DNA of 64,000 bases. Source: Calliopum simillimum. Lineage: Eukaryota; Arthropoda; Insecta; Diptera; Lauxaniidae. The notes under the pieces are model-generated. The model was not told the origin of the DNA and made no database searches. It worked only from the letters and a program-made list of their open reading frames with translations. Of this stretch, positions 59,740 through 64,000 are shown piece by piece. The position numbers and the translations under genes are program-made. The number at the start of each line of letters is the position of its first letter. The stretch's first letter is position 1. The DNA is taken from the NCBI GenBank assembly GCA_951812925.1, contig OX638369.1:52261061-52325060 (forward strand). The letters run 5' to 3'.

Positions 59740-60730
59740 GTATCGTCATGAAAAGTGTTGCCAAAAAAAAGTTACGATAAAGTTGTCGACAAATAAGTGT
59801 CGAAAAATGTGCACACAAAACAAATGTCGCAAAAAAAAAACATTGCTAAATATGTTGTCAAAAAAGTTTCAAAAATTGGTCGTTAAAAAAAGTGTCAATA
59901 ATGTGTCGCACAAAAAGTGTCGAAAAATGTGTCGCCAAAAAGTGTTGCAATTAAAATGTTGGCAAAAAAGGGTCGAAAAAATGACGCCAAAAAAAGTGTC
60001 GTATAGTTTGTAGTCAATAGAACATCGAAAAAGTGTCAACAAAAAGTGTCGAAAAATATGTCGTCAAAAGAATTTCAAAAAATTTATCAACAAAATGTGT
60101 CGCCAAAAAGTGTCGCCAAAAAAACTGTCGTCAAAAAAGTGTCAAAAATGTGTCGACAAAAAAAATTTGAACAAAAAAATTTTTAAATTTGTCCAAAAAA
60201 ATGTGTCGCCAAAAAGTGTCGAAAAATATGTTTCCAAGAAAATTTTTAAAAATTTTTCACCAAACGAGCTTAGAAAAATGTGTCGTCAAAAGAATTTCAA
60301 AACGAAAAAGTGTCGAAAAATATGTCGCCAAAAAGTGTTGGCAAAAAAGGGTCAAAAAAGAGCCAAAAAAAGTGTCGTATATTTTGTTGTAAATAGAGCA
60401 TCGAAAAAGTGTCACCAAAAAGTGGCGAAAAATATGTCCTCAAAAGAATTTCGAAAAATGTGCCGTCAAAAGAATTTCAAAAGATTTATCAACAAAAATG
60501 TGTCGCCAAAAAAAGTGCCAAAAAATGTGACGCCAAAAAAAATTGGAAAAAAAAAATTTTAAATGTGTCCAAAAAAATGTCAAAAAATGTGTTTCCAAAA
60601 AGTGTCGTCGATAAAAAAAATTGGAAAAAAAAATTTTAGATGTGTCGCCAAAAAGTGTCAAAAAATATAGTGCTAAAAAAAGGTCCAAAAAAGTGTCGCC
60701 AAAAAATTTCGAAAAATGAGTCGCCAAAAC
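59740..60730. repeat. Minisatellite, GTCGAAAAATGTGTCGCCAA unit
   Basis: About 1 kb of irregular repeats of GTCGAAAAATGTGTCGCC, AAAAAGTGTC and GTCAAAAGAATTTC with unit sizes near 12-36 bp. The Lys/Cys/Val-rich reading frames over it (for example 60095-60562) reflect this composition and are not taken as genes. The GTCGAAAAA core is shared with the arrays at 21210 and 63425. Confidence 0.85.
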
Positions 60731-63424
60731 AGTTTCGCAGTTTTAAAATTATACCACTAATACTTCCAAAGAAATTTCACTTCTAAAAATAAGGAAAAGA
60801 AGGATGGCACATTCCTTGACATAAATCTCTTGCGAGCAGGAGTACAAAAGCAAACAATAAAAAGGAGTCATTCAAAAAGAGTCATAAAATTACTTTCTAA
60901 AAATCCGGCTAAATGAAGTGGGCAATGGACGAACTCTCATTTTTGGGATCACCCTAATATGCATGTTTGTATGCAGCTATTTATGTTTGCATCATTTTGT
61001 GTCTACATTTTGTGCTTTATGATTTCTGTACACTCCCCACATTTCTAATCATGAACTCATTGCATTTAAAATCCACATTTAATCTAAGGAAAAGACAAAC
61101 TGTCTGACTGTAAGTCATCGCAGACGACGTCTGTCTCATTGTCAGTGGAACCAGCAGACATTTATGTGAGAATTTGCATAAAACTTAACAATGAAAAGAG
61201 ACACCGTACGATTGCAGTTATGCGAGTTGCTTAAAGTTGCAACGGTAACACTAGCAACACAAAATGAAAGTAAAGATTATAATGCAACTTGCTTGCTTGT
61301 TGTTATTGTTTTGTAAGTATTGTTGTTGTAATGTTGACATTGTTGACAAGTGAACAATAAACACATACACAGGTTGACAGCATTGTAACAAATGAAACAT
61401 TTTGTTTGCAAAAAGAGAAAAAATAAACACTGTTCTCAATGGGTTAAGATTTAATTTTAAATATAATGTTTTTCATTAAATCTTATTTTTTAGTAGCGCT
61501 TTTCTTTTCTTGTGTGAATTGGCAACACTGTAAGCGCACATATGGTGTATGCAGGTACCTGCGTACAACATAAACCAAAGTTTTGTATAAATTCCACTTT
61601 TTTGTTTATTAAACAAAAAGAAAAGCACTGAACGAAAAAAAAAAGTACAAAAGCAACATATAAAAATGCGGAAAACATTTATTTGATTTTTGCTGTACGC
61701 CTTTACTGCTGTTGTTGTTCATTGCAACTCTTAATTAAATAAACTTCCTGCAAAAAAAGTAAAAAATTCTAAGTGGAAAAACATTTTTGTGAGACCAAGG
61801 AATTTTTCACATTTTTCACAGCTTTATGTTTTCGTTTTTTATTTCATTATTTTTTTTCCTCTTATTTTGCTTTGAGTTTTGAAACTTAATAAAAACGCTT
61901 AAAATATGTGGAGCATGGTGAAATGAAAATAAAAATGTAAATAAATAAAAACAGCAGCAAAACAATAAAAAAATTAAATGAAAAAAGAATTACAGCAAAA
62001 AAAAGAACCGAAAGTCGAAAGGAAGCAAAATGTTCTTCACACCGCAGGCGAAGAAGACCAATGCAATATGTATTTACTTTGCACACACGTGCAGGTATTT
62101 CCCTATAGTTTACTCATACAAACGGATATATGCACACATGCATAAAACCATAGTTGCAGCACACACCATTGCAATGCGCTTTGTTTAAGCGTTTTTTGGT
62201 GTTAGCAGCAGAGTAGTGAGCAAAGCTTTGCACATTAAGGGAATTCATGACTTTATCATTTGGTATTGCGTGAAATGGTTTTACTTGAATTTGGTATCTC
62301 TTATGAAAATTTAAATGCCCTTGCAATTAAATCAACTTTAGTAAAATTTAAGCTTCGTAATGGCGCGATTTTTCCTTTGGGAAAAGGCGAACACTTGCAG
62401 TTTGAATATACGAAGTCAAAAAATAGTTTGCATAACAGGCCAGTCAAATAAAGCCTATACCAATCGATAGAGAATTTTTCACTGAAAAACATATCAAAAT
62501 GGGTCCTAAGAATTTTTCCGGGAAGTTATGTTAATGTTTGATGTTTTCGATTTTAGTAATATTTGATATGTTATACCTATGTATGTCCTCGACCCAGAAA
62601 AAAAAAAATTTTTGGGAGCATAAAAATCTTATAAATTAAGCAAAACAAAATATTTTGAAAATCAATGAACTGAATACCCTTATTTATTTAAATGTTTGCT
62701 TGATTAGTATGTATACAAGTTGGGTATGTTAATATTTCAATTGGTATGTGCAATAGTGTAGTGTTTTCTCTCTACAAAGTGTAAATAAGCAGCGGTGTTG
62801 TAGTGTGTAAAACTTAAGGGAGAAAACTATGAAGGCAACAACAGCAACCGGAAATGCATCGCATTCACAAACGTCAAAGTGTTGCTGTTGTTGCCGCCAT
62901 ATTTGCGCTTTACCAGAATGGCAAACCAGTGTTGCCGAAAATAGTAAAGCTTTTTGACTGTTGAGTGCTTTAAATGCAAAGCATTACTAGTGATGTATTG
63001 GTGAAGTATTAATGTATTTTACATGCACGCATTTGTTATTCAAGTGTAAACTGCATAGAAATTTATGTGTGTGTGTTGGTGATGCTTGTAATTTGATTTT
63101 TTGGTACTGCTGTTGTTTAGTTTCTTTTGATGTTTTGTTTGTGAATACCTTTGTGTTTTATTCAGCAGAAGAAAATGCATTGCCAATGTGAGTGGCTTGA
63201 AGTGTTGCCAAATCTTGGTGCTCTTAATTGTTGAAGTTGAAAGCAAGAACTTAAAAATGAAGAAAGTATAAAGTTTTTACAAAGCTTGTCGAAAAATAAG
63301 ACAACTTATTAAGAGTAGGATCATTAACATTGCCAAAACTTTTAGCTTTAGAATTCGAATAACATCGAGTACCTATATGCCTTTGTGAAGCTCCCTGATG
63401 TATTCCCAAAATTTGAGCGAATTC

Positions 63425-64000
63425 ATCATGCAAAAGTCGAAAAATGTTGAAAACTTGAGAAAATGTTGCAGAGGCCGAAAAACGTGTGGAAAATGTTTAG
63501 GTATAAAATGTTGCTCAATTTGAAAAATGTGGCAAAAGTCAAAAATGTGTGGAAATTGTTAATGTATTTGAAAAATGTTGCAGATGTGGAAAAATATTGA
63601 AAACTTGAGAAAATGTTGCAGAAGTCGAAAAACCTGTGGAAAATGTTTCACAAGATGAAAAATGTTAAGCGCGTTGAAAAATGTTGTAGCAGTCGGAAAA
63701 TGTGAAACAACGTTTAAGTATTTGGAAAATGTTGCAGAAATCGAAAAACGTGGAACAATGTCAAAGTATTTGGAAACTGTTGCAGAAGTCGAAAAACGTG
63801 TGGAAAATATTTAGGTATTTGAAAAATATTGCACAGTTTGAAAAATGTGGCAAAAGTCAAAAATGTGTGGAAATTGTTAATGTATTTGAAAAATGTTGCA
63901 GATGTCGAAAAATATTGAAAACTTGACAAAATGTTGCAGAAGTCGAAAAACCTGTGGAAAATGTTTAGGTATTTGAAAAATGTTTCACAAGATGAAAAAT
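63425..64000. repeat. Minisatellite related to 21210-22330, running off the window
   Basis: Units of the form TTTGAAAAATGTTGCAGAAG, TCGAAAAACGTGTGGAAAAT and GTTTAGGTA recur to the window edge. Compared with the intronic array they share TTTGAAAAATGTTGCA and GTCGAAAAA, and add a GTGTGGAAA block. Longer higher-order duplication is evident: the stretch near 63530-63625 recurs near 63850-63950. Confidence 0.88.

Larger units (their letters stand above)
38881..64000. other. Region upstream of the first recognised lea exon; no coding exon found
   Basis: 25 kb without a supported protein-coding exon. If the signal-peptide exon lies beyond 64000, all of this is a large first intron of lea, which would fit the long first introns of fly robo genes. 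It carries the transposons and tandem repeats listed below. Stretches with nothing definite are 38900-40740, 41060-43100, 43600-45350, 46200-46880, 47520-49340, 50440-53370, 53610-55520, 56110-56760, 58170-59335 and 60740-63420. These hold AT-rich sequence with poly-A, (CAA)n and short CA runs. Confidence 0.7.

Noticed and set aside
59783..60727. Lys/Cys-rich ORFs (up to 155 codons) on + and Phe-rich ORFs on -
   Set aside because: They follow the minisatellite composition, overlap in several frames and show no domain.
1..64000. CRISPR arrays, operons, ribosome binding sites, rRNA
   Set aside because: The sequence is an animal nuclear genome. Tandem repeats here have no spacer structure, and no rRNA-like segment was seen.

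Overview
This is AT-rich animal DNA, almost certainly from a higher fly (Schizophora). The evidence is one long, intron-split gene on the minus strand with GT-AG splice sites, whose protein reads very close to Drosophila Roundabout 2 (Robo2, gene lea). Large repeat-filled introns and dipteran-type transposons fit this. A tephritid or another non-drosophilid fly is plausible, but the genus cannot be fixed from this window. There are no operons, CRISPR arrays or other prokaryotic features.

The gene runs right to left from about 38880 to 1. Twelve coding segments (about 2.96 kb, about 985 codons) join without a frame break. They encode five Ig domains, three fibronectin type III domains, one transmembrane helix and the start of the cytoplasmic tail. 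The signal-peptide exon and 5' UTR are not found. They lie either to the right of the window or unrecognised in 38881-64000. The rest of the cytoplasmic tail lies left of base 1. The product is expected to be a Slit receptor for axon guidance: Ig1 contacts Slit, the FN3 domains hold the receptor off the membrane, and the tail signals.

The introns and the 25 kb to the right carry a dense set of repeats and transposon remnants. From left to right: a 16-bp satellite that flips orientation (682-1590); a pogo-like element with transposase pieces and a nested MITE (4344-5344); a LINE reverse-transcriptase relic (8247-8765); a 4.35-kb array of an 8-bp unit (11281-15632); a possible LINE endonuclease relic (18754-18890); a 36-38 bp minisatellite (21210-22330); a hAT-type MITE with a perfect 8-bp target duplication (23607-24024); two tandem repeats (30546-31400); a pair of 165-bp inverted repeats (33705-34733); a TTAA-flanked piggyBac-like element (34507-35838); and a mariner C-terminal relic (38025-38117).

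Right of the gene are tRNA-like Pol III box sequences (40.75 and 41.02 kb), a 294-bp near-perfect hairpin (46884-47177), a long-TIR mariner with a MITE inserted in its transposase (49346-50431), a second copy of the MITE seen at 5 kb (53372-53605), a TA-flanked GGGGAA-ended element inside a 125-bp tandem array that also holds an unoccupied copy of the target (57082-57962), and minisatellites sharing a GTCGAAAAA core (59740-60730 and 63425-64000).

No second protein-coding gene could be supported. The long open frames in the repeats are by-products of low-complexity sequence. Family and paralogue names rest on remembered protein patterns, with no database search behind them.
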